Shown here in pieces: positions 44,041 through 57,014 of a stretch of DNA of 64,000 nucleotides. The DNA comes from Nipponacmea schrenckii (lineage: Eukaryota > Mollusca > Gastropoda > Lottiidae). The stretch covers positions 37,120,067 through 37,184,066 of the forward strand of contig CM060201.1 in assembly GCA_030562195.1 (NCBI GenBank). Reading direction: 5' to 3'. Position numbers and translations under genes: made by a program. The notes beneath the pieces are model-generated. The model was not told the DNA's origin, ran no database searches, and saw only the letters and a program-made list of their open reading frames with translations. Position 1 is the first letter of the stretch. The number at the start of each line of letters is the position of its first letter.

Positions 44041-44255
44041 CTGGAATGACCACTTCCGACTTTCAATCAATGACTTATCGCCATAACCATACATCACTTC
44101 CGGGAGATATCCATTAAACCGGAAGTAAACAATGATCAGTTCTCCAGTTGTCATGTCAGCCAGATCTCTATTATTATCGCGGTATTTTATGAGAGTTTTA
44201 TGATGACAGTTCTTCCATATTCCAAGTTCCGTACACAATCTGGAATCATAACTCA
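44041..44255 (-). CDS. Candidate internal exon, protein unknown
   Basis: On the minus strand a TTTTTGTGTTGATCAG acceptor (AG at 44257-44256) opens a frame of 71 codons plus 2 leading bases, closed by TTCCAG and a GTTTAT donor at 44040. The translation looks protein-like (SYDSRLCTELGIWKNCHH, TTGELIIVYFRFNGYLPEV, YGYGDKSLIESRKWSF), with mixed hydrophobic and charged residues and non-AT-biased codons, unlike neighbouring frames. Family not recognised. It could also be a scrap of a mobile element; the flanking repeats (86-bp array, SINE end) do not help. Confidence 0.3.
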
Positions 44256-44534
44256 CTGATCAACACAAAAAGAAACGAAAGAACCAATCACGAGAGTAAT
44301 CTGTAAATCTAATTAACGAAATGACTGTTTTACTAATTACTAATTCAAATAGTGAATCAATACCTGACAAACCAAACCGTTATAAAGTATTTTTTGTAAG
44401 GTTTTAATGTGTATCAGGGATATTGATAGTATCGATTTAATCTTCTATTTTTTAGTCGGACATCAATCCACTAAAACTGAACTTAGAGTTTTGCGACATT
44501 GACATCACCAAGGCACTTACGTGTAATAGTGTTG

Positions 44535-44592
44535 TTCAGCCATTAGGTACAGAAGAGTAGGACGTAAAACTCCATTTCATTTCATTCCTATA
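44535..44592 (+). mobile_element. SINE 3' end fragment
   Basis: CAGCCATTAGGTACAGAAGA, GTAGGACGTAAAACTCC and two CATTT units. Confidence 0.65.
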
Positions 44593-44984
44593 ATAACAGG
44601 TATCTGGGGGATACGAAAGAGACAAATATAACACATAATTGTCTCCGATACGCGTATAAAAGGCTAGCAATCTATTAGCAATCCCTTTAAATTTTGTTGG
44701 ACATACTCGTTGAATCAGCAGGTGTCCGTGTATGTGCAGTTTGACGAGCAGATGTCAGTGGTTTGAGTCAGTATGTTTGTCCTGTTGTTTGTGAAATGCC
44801 TGATATAGTCATGGTGATGAGTAATATTGTGCATCTTAACTGTTTAATTTAAACGTGTCATCAGATTATACTGATAGATACTATAGATAGTCTTTCTCTA
44901 TCAGACTGACTTAACCTTGAATCAATGACCTTGAAATGATATCAACGTCAACAGTCAACTTGTCAAGTACATTTTGCATTTACT

Positions 44985-45125
44985 GAATGAGCTAATGGCG
45001 ACTGTCAACTCCATGCAGTGTGAAATAAGGGAAATTTCGCAAGGCCTGTGGCATAAGGCTGCTCTTATACAATTTCCAACTGTCCAGGATCCTTAATTTG
45101 AACATCCTATAGCACACATCGCCTT
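44985..45125 (-). mobile_element. SINE core, diverged
   Basis: The complement reads TTGCGAAATTTCCCTTATTT, CACACTGCATGGAG. Upstream ACAATTTCCAACTGTCCAGG matches the GGATC(C)..ACTGT..GAAAT part of the head. Confidence 0.5.
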
Positions 45126-45309
45126 GTAGTAGCATCGTTACGAACTAGTCTGTGGAAAGTTAAAAAAAAAACTTGATCCTGACCGATCGTTTATATTTTG
45201 AACTATAATAAAGTCTAAAATTAAGTGAAGTTTTGAAGGTAAACTTTCTATTTGTTTAAGATAAGTGTTTAAGGATCTTTATCTGGTGATCGAAATATTT
45301 CAGTCACAA

Positions 45310-45505
45310 TTTTACCGTTACTGGGTCATAGGTTTGTGTCACAGGCTGTGCACGTTAAAGATCCATCGACAGAGTAGTCTAATGTCGCTGTCCTGGCAAA
45401 ATTTCCCCTAATTGCACACTGCATGTCGGTGTCCATCTTTATTAACCCATAAGGTGCAGAACAGTAGGACGTAAAACTCCATTTATTTCATTTTTCATTT
45501 TATTG
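45310..45505 (+). mobile_element. SINE, mostly complete
   Basis: ACAGGCTGTGCACGTTAAAG, AGTCTAATGTCGCTGTCC, GGCAAAATTTCCCC, TTAACCCATAAGGTGCAG, GTAGGACGTAAAACTCC and a CATTT tail. The far 5' head is missing. Confidence 0.75.
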
Positions 45506-45650
45506 GTTTGTGTATGAAATGTTATAACATGACACAGTGTCCCATCAGCTAACGGAACCAAACCACGGTACCTCAACTGTACTCTATTTCTAGTCGACAT
45601 ACTAAAACTATTGCCCAGCATTCCGTCTATGTGAATAACGACCTTCCTGA

Positions 45651-46021
45651 ATAAATATTTTGTCTTTTGTGAGTTTGTGTTTGTAAACATCCGTACCTTG
45701 ATTGATATATAGGTTTTCAAATCTCTCTAATACTTCTACATTGTCTCATGTTCTACGTTATAATTCCATGGTTTGTTTAACACAACTTTCCCCTTGTGGT
45801 ATCCCCTTTCCTATCTTACCCCCACCCCACATCTTACCCAACCCTACCTCTCATCCTATACTGTGATATAAACTAACCAGGTATGTTGACTGTTTTATCG
45901 AATCACTTTATTTATAATTATGAACACATTTGTAATTAATATTAAGTTCCCGTCATCATCGCTTTAATATAAATTAAGGTACGGATGTTTACTAATACAA
46001 ACTTACAAAAGACAAAATATA
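45651..46021. mobile_element. Inverted-repeat element, about 55-bp arms
   Basis: TTTTGTCTTTTGTGAGTTTG and AAACATCCGTACCTTGAT (45657-45703) are mirrored by AAGGTACGGATGTTTACTAA and ACTTACAAAAGACAAAATAT (45976-46020). About 270 bp between the arms, with no ORF. MITE-like; target duplication not resolved. Confidence 0.6.
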
Positions 46022-46534
46022 ACTAAATCGAAAAAGATTATGGTATTTCTCGCCTTTTTTTTTATTAAAAATAGATCTAAGATTGTGGATATTTTATTCA
46101 AATCGGAGATTATAAGAGACCTTGTAGTTCTATTTTCTGTATTTCTCATGTTTTTATAAAAATCCAAGATCTAGATCTTGCGAACGCTTTAAAGTACCAA
46201 ATCGAGTTACAAATGTTTATAGATCTACGATTGAAGATATTTTCTCCCAATCAAAGATGATACCTGACCTTAAGCACGTCCTAAAGGTCTCCCGAATCGA
46301 CTACCATTAACCCCTGACGCTATGTATACGGTCTATAGCCTATATTGACAGTAGTTGTCAAAATCTCAAGTATTAGAGGTATGGTCAGATCGAACATTAT
46401 ACCAAATCTTCAGTATTTACTGGACGAGGGTTAGTAGTCCGAGATCACGACTAGGTGCTGTCTGTTAAACGTATAATTCTACCAACCACTCAGGTGACAA
46501 ATTGGTTTAAGCCATATTAACCAGGCTCGTAGTC

Positions 46535-46740
46535 GTTATTTATTGATCGGAGGGGCAAGAAATATATCCGGAGGAGCACAAAAAATATATCTGCAAGGGC
46601 AAGTAATATATCCAGGGGGGTAAGTAGTATATCCGGGGAGCAAGTAGTATATCCGGGGGAGCAAGTAGTATATCCGAGAAGTAAGTAATATATCTGGAGG
46701 GGGCAATGTTATATATCCGGAGAGGCAATGTGGTACTAGT
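46535..46740 (+). repeat. Degenerate about 21-bp repeat
   Basis: About nine copies of GCAAGTAGTATATCCGGGGG with G-run length variation. Confidence 0.85.
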
Positions 46741-49700
46741 TGTAAATAAATGTTTCGGTTGTTAGAATTGTTTTATGGGTGCCATTCATTGTTTCGCAGT
46801 AGAGATTAAACTAAGCAGTAAATATCGGACTATATTGTATGTAAATAGCTGATAGATGTGGTATAGAAATAAGCTCAATAAAACCTTCAATCACATTCCA
46901 CCATCGTTCTTTACCTCCAGCTTCTACAAATAATACACGAGTCTGATTAAATGTACCAGTATTGACTATAATAACCAGGGCAGAATAAATCTATTCACCC
47001 CCCATTTCTCCAGTATAAAACAAGTAATAGGCACTGTAAGTGTTAGATATTGGAGAATCTGTCTTCTCGTCTCCTTAAAGGTGAATCAATGCATCCTGTG
47101 GGGTTGAGTATTTATCATTGAGTTTTAAATAAGTGGTGCCCTTGGTATATCGAACCTGTGACATGTTGATTGTTGACAATGTGTGTTTATTTTTCAAGTA
47201 AACAAATCAACATTCACTTTGATTGTTCTCAGTTATCAATTGTCGATTTCATTGTTAGCATCATAACTTAACGATTCGGTGTTTGTCAAAGAACATGATT
47301 TTTATTCTCTTTTCATCTAACAACTTGTGGAACCACCCCACCCCAAACCACACCCCCCGATCCAACACCCTCCTCTTATCCCATGCTTTTTAGTTACAAA
47401 AGTTAATTCAAATTAATTTCTTGGTTACGCTCAGTGTGCTTGGTTCGATATTCATATGGTGGTCGTTGATTCTAATACCGATCGGTGATTTCAATTCTGG
47501 TTGTATTTGAGGTTTTAATTATTCCAGTGACCCAGTTGGTAATCTGAGATAGATCAATACCTTGGCTAGACAGGATCCTCATCAACTTAAATTGGTTCCA
47601 GGAATGACAAAAAGTTTCTTTCTTTTCAACTTGCACCTGAATGCAAGTTTACTCTCACTGTTGTCTGATAAAAAACGACGGAGTGTTTGGCAACTTTCGT
47701 TCACTTTTCGTGAGGAAGTTATTTTATCTAATAAACTCATTGACTTTTATCAAATAAAAATCAAAGTTCGATTAACAAACATCTAGAGGTAGTTTAATCT
47801 CCTACTTCGTGCAGTAATCAGAAAACATGCAGGTTGAAAAAGTTAACAAAGCCAAGTTGAAATTTGTGTTAAACCATGTTTGTTCAGGAGAGGAAATCTC
47901 CAACACTTATCGTTGTTTTCTTAAGAATTATTGAGACTTACAGTCGAACAGTTAAACTTTTCTTATCACAAATCTTTACCCACATTATGTTGGTTTTAGA
48001 ATTTACATATTTTAACTTTTGTTCTCTTGTGTTTTAAATTTACGGCTCTGAGATATCTTTGTTTCCCGTAAGAGAAAGTAGATTCTAAATCTTTTATAAA
48101 TATGACACATTCAAGTACAATTTAGGATTTATAACGTCACTATCGCCATGTCTGTTTCAGATATTAGTATGTTGCAATAGTGACGTCATACACGTGAAGT
48201 TTAAGTTTAGCAAGAACCAAGTCTATCTCTTTCAACCAGAGAAACAATCCGGAGGAGCAACTGCGTTCGATTCTCTATTATATGACTTTATAAAAAAGTT
48301 AATATAAAGAATACCACTGAAACAATCTAGACATCTATATTAGGAGCAATGTTTCATGTTTTACCACATTTTGAGTCAAAGGCAAGAAATAATGAAATAT
48401 GATGACATAGACTGAAACAAACAATTCATATGTTAATCTGTTGCATTTTTAAAAAAAATTTATCATAAAAATAGACTAGTATTTGTAGACGTAAACTATA
48501 ATATCATTAGAATTAGGGTTATATTCTCTATATACTTATATACAATTGTTTACAACTCGTCAATAGACTGGCTGATCAAGGGAAGTCAAGAGAATGAAGG
48601 GAGTGGTTATCAGAGACACCCCTACTCCCATCCTTATGGAGGGGTATCGTTGTATCTGTATACTCTCCATACATCCTTACTGTAGGTTGATCTCGACGTG
48701 AATTCTCGTTATTTAAATGGTTCAGAAACGCTTGTATTATGATTATTTAGACGAATATAACCATTATTATTTTCCGTGGCAGTGGTATTCAATATATTTG
48801 TTTTTAAATAGTACCGGAATCTTACGTTTTGATTGTGGAAAGTCTGTCCCAATTCTGTGTGAAATACAGATTCTGGTCGCCTGTATTGTAGTTTATGTTC
48901 GGTATGGAACTGAAATGAATAAAAGAAACTCAAACACTTGACGACGGTAATGAGTCTAGATAATAGCGACTATTTAATGTTTGATTATCCAGTATCTTAT
49001 GTCAATAGTACAGATGACTCAAGGGTAAGCTACTTGGTGCCAATATTGTCAATGTTATTGACCTACATCCTCTAGAATGGCGTTAGTTCGAAACTTGACC
49101 CGACAATTGCTTACGGGTTATATTCTCCCCATCTATTTTATCATAGGTGTAGAAATCAATGAGAGGGTGGGGGAGATTCAAGGTGGGTAGATGTTGGAAA
49201 ATAGACTATATTTCTTCAAACCGGGCCAGGCATTCGGTAACCGCTCGGTTACATCCGTAAATTTCCGTTACTCTAGACTTGGAAAGATCACAATGGGTCG
49301 TGTGGGGACCAGGAAATAATGAACATTAAGCTAGGCTTTTTTCTGACGCCTTTCCAAAAACACATCACTTAGATAAAAATCCACTCATACAGTAATCTGA
49401 TTGGATAACAAAACTGAATATAAAATATATGTTAGTGATTGACCAATCAGATGACTTTAACACTAAAATCTTCTAAAGTGAGTTTACAATAGAGATAATA
49501 CAATCTGTACAGGTGGGTGGCCTTCTTTAAGTTCTAGTATGTGTGATACTGCCACATCAATTAAAATATAATCAAGAGGTAAACGAAGGGGATATTTAAA
49601 ACTGTTTACCCCTTTTCTTAACAGTCATATCCTTTGTTGACAAGTTAGAAATATTTCAATAAACTAAGTTTGGTATAAGTATTAATTCACGACGTCTAAG

Positions 49701-51727
49701 AGTAAACAAACAAATTGAATGAATGAGTCTATATGTTAATTCCACATTTTGAATGAGAAAAGTTTGCATGCTTATAATTATAAATTATGGAACTTTTCTA
49801 GACATAAACTGTTTACTTTATTTCGAGGTCAAGTAGGGGAGAATCGCCGTGATTTCAGTACTTTATTGTGATTAAGTAAGAAGGTAGGCCTTCAGTCGAG
49901 CAAAAATGGTATCTATATCAGTATGCATTTAAAAACCTACACACGACGAGTTCACTTTATCTAAAGGTAGGGAATCTAGTTATAAACAGAGTATTAGACT
50001 GGTTTAAACTGTGTTATTTACTATCTATCTTACCTCAAACAACATAGACTGTCCTTGTTTATGTTATGAATGTGCATTGGCCTACTGTCATTTAAATATC
50101 TTTATCTATTTTCAACCTGTGATGGATAAAACGGGGCAGTGGAGAGACTAACTTGATTTTCACAATTCTCTGAGATAATTCAACATTTCATAGAGTAGGA
50201 CGTAAAACTCCACTCATTTCATTTCAACATCTCATAAACTAGTTTATATATTTAATATTATTTTCTGTAAAGCTAGTTGACAATATTTGTCACGTGATGT
50301 AGTTTGAAGTAGACCTAATGACGATTTTAAAAATCAAGAATGTATATTTTATAGAATTCTGATCTATAATTGTTTTATTCTGGTGAACAGACGTCATAAA
50401 TCTCAGGATTCTATATTTCTATTATGTCTAGGACTATTTTCTAGACTAACTTCTGATCTATTTCTCACACTCGTCGATTTCTTCATTTTAAAGTTGGTTA
50501 CTGTCAGATTGTAGGCCCCACGCCTGGTAACGATGACAATTTGGTGGTGACTCTCTTATTACCTTCCCCACCCTTATCTCTTCACCAAGCAGACGTCAAT
50601 TCAACTAGCTTTATAGATTGAGTGGTGAAAATCTATGCATCTTTTTGATATTTCAAGAAATTTTGTCATCGACGTAACGAAGCAAATGACGTCATATTTT
50701 AAAATATATAGTCTATTATTGTCCTGTCGTATAACGTTTCGGTTAAATACCCTTCTCAGAAACACTTCAGTAGATAATGATCACATCTTTTCCCATCCTT
50801 CTATTAATTATCCAAAGCTTAGTATCAACGTCCTTTTTAGTTTCTGACGCTCGAACAAACTGTCTTGCTAACATCCTATCAAATAGTAGCCTACCAAATT
50901 GAAATGCTTGTATAATGTGACTTTAACAAGCCGTCCAGAATCAGTGCTACTAGTATTTGGTAATCGTGAGGAGAATGATTTCCCGTTAATTAGAATACGG
51001 TCAATCTCTGACCAATATAAAATATAGTCCCAACCTCTGACCACTCTGTCCCCGCTTTGTGTATATCGTATATAAAATAAAATTGATTTACAAAGTGAAT
51101 CTGTAGTCCGGTAGGCTAATACAAAGTTTTCACACAGAAATCAAGAAACAGATAGGCCTTTCCTGAGATAAAAACTCCATGTTGCTTTTGTAGATCAAAT
51201 ACTCGGCCAATATAGGACTGTACTTAAAGAACAGGTATTGTGCGACTCTGGAATGAGGATGTTAGCCCATTCGCACGCATACGTCAGACGGGCTTACTTT
51301 GGAGACCTTTCTCTGAGCATTGGGTTAAAAGTACCGACCCACGAAAAACATTCAAAAAGTGTAGACGTCCAGAATCGAAGAAGAGTCCTTAGATCCGCGT
51401 TTTAAGTTGACAACTAACTCGAGTTTAAAATAGTTCTATATAGAAGGTGCAAGTAATTAATTATATAACGGGAGATAAATCAGACCTGGTCGCCCATTAT
51501 CTGTAACAGCATACTTTATCTTTGAAATCTTTACAATGTCAATTTATCCATATAGACAATTGGTAAGATGATGGATATGAACGTCATAGTATATGTAACG
51601 TTATATTCATTATAATCTAATTGATAATGTATATTTCAATACACGATAGAATTATTCATTATATTCCCTGATAAATAGGGTAGCGACAGTGATAGATAGT
51701 TTGATATCAACATCATAGATAATAGTG
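46741..51727. other. Long gene-poor stretch
   Basis: No exon with good splice borders or family match. Overlapping opposite frames at 48709-48941 are mutual shadows. A SINE 3' end (AGAGTAGGACGTAAAACTCC) lies at 50194-50226. C-rich tracts at 47330-47385. Could be intron of the gene starting at 41.6 kb. Confidence 0.4.
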
Positions 51728-52110
51728 AAATGAAATGGAGTTTTACGTACAAGGCCTACTATTCTGTAACTGCTTGAGGTACAGTTTTATACCTACAAAC
51801 CTCAAACAGGTCCTGTTATATAGATGTGTCATGGTCGGGATTAGAAAAAAGTGAAATGAAATTTTACGTTCTGCTTTTCTGCAACTAAATGTGCTTTTGA
51901 AGATGGGCAACGGGGGACATTTTGCCAGAACAACAGCAAAAGCATGCCCTTTTTGCGATTTCCGTCTGTCGAGAGATCTTAAAGGTGCACAGCCTGTACG
52001 ACACGGGGCCTCAGTAAATTGTACCATCTGAACGACTAAACTCTCTTTTCCTTATTAGCTCATTGGGTACAGAAATTAAGAAGTAAAACTCCATTCATTT
52101 CATTTTTAAC
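51728..52110. mobile_element. SINE cluster
   Basis: 51728-51770 is a minus 3' end (GAAATGAAATGGAGTTTTAC). 51852-52025 is a minus copy with core and head (GGACATTTTGCCAG, CCCTTTTTGCGATTTCCG, AAGGTGCACAGCCTGT). 52045-52110 is a plus 3' end (AAGTAAAACTCCATTCATTT). The minus copy keeps a spurious 94-codon frame open. Confidence 0.6.
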
Positions 52111-53487
52111 TGAAGCCTTAATATCTGTCAAATGTGTTATTTTTAAGTCTGATATTTTGTGAGAATTCTAGTTGATATTGAGTATTGCTTTAAGGTTGGA
52201 ATTTGAAAATACTCTCTTCGATTTTAGACTAGAACACTCTGTCAGTTCGGATCACAGACCACTTGTTATATCAAACATTTCTATCTCATAGGAAGAACTC
52301 TTTTCATTTCACCGTATCATTATTTCTAAACTAAACAGAGTTATCTATCATCAAACACTGGTGGTGAGAATTCATCAATAACACTCCAATATATTCTGCG
52401 TTTACATTGCTAAATACAGAATCCATCTTTTATACCATTCCACCAAAATATTTGCCCAGAGCGACGAGACTATTCTTGTCAGCGAAGTAAATATTATCGT
52501 TAATAGAGATCCATTTACTTTCAATGATAATCAATGACAGCCTTCGGGCATTCACAAGTTTTTGCCGATATCTCTTTCCGGAATATTAAAAGTGTGGAAT
52601 TTATATTTGCAAAACGAAAGTTTATCTATGGATGTTTGGTATGTTACCGAGGACAAAGCTTTTGAGAAATAAAATAAGTTTGACTTTAATAACGTTTCTT
52701 GTTCATTGGTTGAATAAAAGCGAGAAACAGCGTTTAAGAACTCAATGAAAGTTGAGACTGGGTGACGGGGGCCACGTCGGATCAACCATTGCTAGAGAAT
52801 TGAGGTATTGTTGGTGCCGAATGTAATCTTCATTCTGTTCTTCCGTTCTAAACAAATATTAAATACCGCCGTGAGCTATCGTATCGTTTGTAGTACATAG
52901 TTTATTAATATAATATTATCGATCACTATCGATTGAATCGCCTGATTGGAATTAAGTGTATAAATTGATCAATGGTAAAGGTTCGATGACTCTGTAAATT
53001 TTTTCTTCCTAAGATTTAATTAAACAAGTTTAAAACATTACTCCGATAGGTTGAGAAATTAAAAAAAGGGAGACAATCCTTAGAGTTTGATCTCTACAAG
53101 AGAACGCTAACACAGACCCAATATCCAATGGTAGAAATCTCATTAAAGTTTTAAAAAATACTACGGAATTCGAACTATCACAACCTTGAAAAACATCATA
53201 ATATATCACTTCAATTATTTGTTTATTAGATGATACTTGTAAATGAGTCAGGGGATGCCTACAGCTAATACCCAATATTAAAATACTAAATGATATCAAA
53301 TTTTGGGACGCGTTAGGGAAAGCCAAGAAAGACAACTCCTCATAAACGACTCAACTATTAGAATTGCAATTATTAATAATTTTGATGATTATCGTAACAA
53401 GAACCCAGTGATGGGAAAAAACATTTATATTATAAAGATGATAACTTAGATCACAAGTAACCACATCGTCATTCAACTTTTTCAACA
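52111..53487. other. Intergenic or intronic, no gene seen
   Basis: Short open frames on the minus strand (52552-52785, 53030-53335) show no family motif and no splice evidence. Confidence 0.4.
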
Positions 53488-53620
53488 CGTTCTTGGATTG
53501 ACGGGGAAAAGCATCCAGTCGTTCGGATGGGACAATAAACTGAGTCCCCGCGTGCTACAGGCTGTGTACGTTAAACAACCCAGTTGGAAATCGCAAACAA
53601 AGTTTAATGTCACTGTCCAA
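53488..53620 (+). mobile_element. SINE 5' half
   Basis: GATTGACGGGGAAAAGCATC, CAGTCGTTCGGATGGGACAA, GTGCTACAGGCTGTGTACGT and GTTGGAAATCGCAAA, then it breaks off inside the core. 3'-truncated, which is unusual for a SINE. Confidence 0.65.
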
Positions 53621-54519
53621 GTTACATTTATACCTAAAAAATAAAAGATTTATTCATTGTACCGTCCATAGACTACTTCTGTAAAAATTAATTTTAAAAA
53701 AGAGGATCAATAAATTCTACAGACTTCACAAAGCCTAGCTTAAGACGATGCTTACAATCATTCTTAATAAAAACCAACAAAATTCTTTGTAATATTTAAT
53801 GAAAAACAACTATTCAAGACGAGTGGTTATTGAAAGTGATATGTTAATGATAGTGCTTGAGTCAGAACGTCAATTACATAGCGTCGGGAATAAAGATTAC
53901 ATAGCAGTTTCTTACAAAACCAGAAATCGAATTGAATGTTATGAAACGAAACATGAAAGCTAGAATTAATTTCCCGTTGATAAACTTGAAATTGTTGAAA
54001 GTGCCGCAAGAATTCTGATCTAACGTATTGTTTTTATCGACCTATCGGATAAAGTGGCAAGTTTATTTCAACATTGAGACTGATGTATATTTAGTGAACC
54101 AATAAACTCAAATCGTTATAAAAACGGAAACGCTTGAGTTTTTCTGTACATATTAAAAATCTTTCAAAAGTATTTGAAATTCTCTGTCGTTTTAATCGGC
54201 GACTTAAATTTAAAAATACCAAAATGATGACGCCGAAAAGTACCAACGTATTGCGGTGTGTGGTGCGTGGTTGGAAGTCGACCAGTAGGTTGTAAGATTT
54301 CATTTGAGTATGGTGCTTGTAACCTTTACGTTATGAGAGAATGACAATTATTGGTCATTTTTTGGAAAGCTTGAATAATAGGTAAAAATAGAAATCTCAA
54401 ACAATGCTGCTACTGTGGAGAGGTCCACTTATACATACACTCACCAGACCCCATTCCTGACCCAATCCTTTCATATCCCCTCTCCCCTTTCCTTCTCTGA
54501 TTTCCATATTCCCGACCTT
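53621..54519. other. Intergenic, no gene seen
   Basis: AT-rich. Short frames only. Confidence 0.45.
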
Positions 54520-55010
54520 ACCGTATCCTCATTCCCAGACCTTCTCGGATCCCCATTCCCTGACGTTCCCGTATCCCCATTCCCTGACGTTCCCGTATCC
54601 TCATTCCCTGATGTTCCCGTATCCCCATTCACTGACGTTCCCGTATCCCCATTCCCTGACGTTCCCGTATCCTCATTCCCTGACGTTCTCGTATCCCCAT
54701 TCCCTGACGTTCCCGTATCCCCATTCCCTGACGTTCCCGTATCCTAATTCCCCGAAGTTCTCGTATCCCCATTCCCTGACGTTTTTCGTATCCACATGCC
54801 CTGACGTTCTCGGATCCTGATTCCCTGACGTTCTCGTATCCCCATTCCCTGATGTTCTCGTATCCCCATTCCCTGACGTTCTCGTATCCCCATTCCCTGA
54901 CGTTCTCGTATCCCCATTTCCTGACCTTCTCATATCCCCATTCCTCGACGTTCTCGTTTCCTTATTCTCTGACGTTCTCAGATCCCCTGACCACGTATCC
55001 TCACTCCCCA
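54520..55010 (+). repeat. 24-bp minisatellite, about 19 copies
   Basis: Unit CATTCCCTGACGTTCYCGTA plus TCCC. Two blocks: GTTCCC-type (54560-54745) and GTTCTC-type (54755-54990). The multiple-of-three unit keeps frames open on both strands (110-112 codons); these are artefacts. Confidence 0.94.
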
Positions 55011-55893
55011 ACCTTACCCCACCCAGAAATCGAATTCCACTCCCGACCTGAACCTATCCCCATCTTCTGGTATCACCACTTCTCGCCATGCCATGGTTCG
55101 CTGTCAAAACAATATTATTAACAATATATTATAAAAGAATAAATGAAGAAACCGAGACAGTTGTGTATAAAATGTACATCATTCAATCTATTAGTCAGAA
55201 ATGAATAACAAAACACTCCACTGGAAGATTATTCAGTCTAATTAACCTGTGTCTGGATGACCTAGTCTTAAAGGTCAGAATAGCTATAGATCATACTTGA
55301 TAACCTTGACTACAGCTATCGATTCTAATCATATTGCACCTTTTCCGCCAATAAAATCACGAATTTGCATATCGGTGTAAAGAAACGTGCATAATGCATG
55401 ATGAATTTCCTATCGTTTATTACAAGCAGGTCTAGAAACTGGTGATCTATTTCTCATGTCTAATATGAAAATAAATACAAACTCCCAGCCATAATTGAGT
55501 GTAATGGACCAGCCAATAGTCTAACAAAACTTCTGAATATCTACACATATCTTTTATTCTTTACAAACAGAAACCTCGGATTATCGTATCTATAGACAAT
55601 ATTTATTTAACCAAATTTGGAACCTGTAAAGTTTAAATTGGAAGTTGTCTAAACCTTGTTATTTTCTGGACACTTGTAAAGTTCGTTCGCGTAAAGGTTC
55701 GAAAGACTCTGTTCTTAAGGATGTTTCAAATGAATAGTTATTCCGTATTCAAGAATTTTAATAAGTTGTCATGGTTACGTTTTTTGAAAACCAGAATAAA
55801 ACGACACGGTTTATCGTTCTTGACTCACCCTTCGACTCCAGTACTTTCAAAAATTAGAGAAATGATAAATCAGGAATTATTGAAAATAACTTT
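55011..55893. other. Spacer downstream of PDCD2
   Basis: No supported feature. A short plus frame at 55721-55903 has no recognised motif. Confidence 0.45.
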
Positions 55894-55907
55894 TTTATTC
55901 TAAAAAT

Positions 55908-57014
55908 TCACTCCGTTTTGACAATATCTTGTTTCCATAAGAATTCTTCCCTGTATCTATTACCTATATCACAATCTTTACTACAGGTATAGATCGCCAT
56001 TACCCCCCAGTCTAGACTCTCCCCCACACTGTCCACATCCAACTGACACAATAACTGGGGTAATACCTGAAATTCAAATTGTCTGGCACTACCACACGAA
56101 CACGTCGGAATTTCATTAGGTGTGTTCGATGCTGATATCCATAACGGTTCCCCACCTCGATCGAATCGCAACACTTGTTCTGGTTCGTGATGGATCCGAT
56201 CTTTAAATATTTGGAATTGTTCGTCGTCTTCTGATGATTTTGTTGCCATTTTGTCCAATTCCTCTTGATCCAAGCTCTCATCAATGTCTTTAGCCGAATC
56301 CGAGGACAAAAATTCGCGATATTCCTTCATTTTGTCTTCCTTGGTTTTGCTTTTGGTTGGTTGAAAATCCTCCTTCTCCGTCACGAGTTCGAACTCAGGG
56401 AACAGAACGTTCGGGTGTTTGAACGTTAAAACTGTTTCGCCGGATGTCGGGTCCCCACCCCCGTCATTCGTACAAATAGTTTTATGAATGGCTTTCCAAT
56501 CTATAGTTTGATGTAGTTTGCTACAGTAGGACGTTTTGTGACATCGGCTGCAGGTTTTCGGACCAGGCGCACCGCAAATCACGCATAATGTCTGATAGTC
56601 GCGTGCGTGTGGATGTTTTACCTCGCTCGCAGTCGCAGTGTCCCCTGGTGGATCAGGACTATAAAAATCATTATTACGTGCAAGTTGTGATCTAAAAACT
56701 CTCAAATTATCATTACTATTTGGTTGACAGCACGCGGGGTTTCGACAAATAAAGATAAATATCGTTCTATGAAATGTTAGTTCACTGTGGTCACGTGGTG
56801 CATAGACTTGTAATAAAAACACAGTCGGTTCGCCACACTTTCTACAAGTTAACTCGGTTAAACCTGGTAATGGTTTCAATGACAACCATGCCGGCAACCC
56901 GCCCACTTTACTAGGAAACTGATAACTTAATACACACTCACTATCCACTTCTTCTACAAATCCTAACTCGACATTTTCACTAACACGTGTTTTAACTTTA
57001 CTGGAGGTCGCCAT
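55908..57014 (-). CDS. PDCD2: Programmed cell death protein 2, intronless
   Basis: PDCD2 is a MYND-finger protein that chaperones 40S protein uS5 (RPS2) during small-subunit assembly. One uninterrupted frame of 368 residues (human about 344). N-terminal TYPP-like part: VELGFVEE (15-22), FPSKVGGLPAWL (33-44), a CRKC zinc pair (57-60), FLLQVYAP (66-73), FHRTIFIF, CRNPACC (90-96), LRVFRSQLARNNDFYS. MYND finger 144-181: CVIC, CSRC (155-158), YCSKLHQ (C164, H168), H177, C181. Then LFPEFELV (204-211), a charged linker (215-265), PEQVLRFDRGGEPLWIS, the CSCG zinc pair, FEFQVLPQLL, LDWGVMAIYTC and EEFLWKQD near the end. Start chosen at the first ATG, shortly before the conserved VELGF. TTTATT (AATAAA on this strand) at 55894-55899 lies nine bases past the stop, so the 3' UTR is very short. 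Confidence 0.96.
   Translation of the reverse strand: MATSSKVKTRVSENVELGFVEEVDSECVLSYQFPSKVGGLPAWLSLKPLPGLTELTCRKCGEPTVFLLQVYAPRDHSELTFHRTIFIFICRNPACCQPNSNDNLRVFRSQLARNNDFYSPDPPGDTATASEVKHPHARDYQTLCVICGAPGPKTCSRCHKTSYCSKLHQTIDWKAIHKTICTNDGGGDPTSGETVLTFKHPNVLFPEFELVTEKEDFQPTKSKTKEDKMKEYREFLSSDSAKDIDESLDQEELDKMATKSSEDDEQFQIFKDRIHHEPEQVLRFDRGGEPLWISASNTPNEIPTCSCGSARQFEFQVLPQLLCQLDVDSVGESLDWGVMAIYTCSKDCDIGNRYREEFLWKQDIVKTE

Noticed and set aside
51743..52027. 94-codon minus-strand frame
   Set aside because: It lies over a SINE copy and translates its core.
54415..55121. Proline-rich repeat protein frames on both strands
   Set aside because: 24-bp minisatellite; plus- and minus-strand frames overlap each other.
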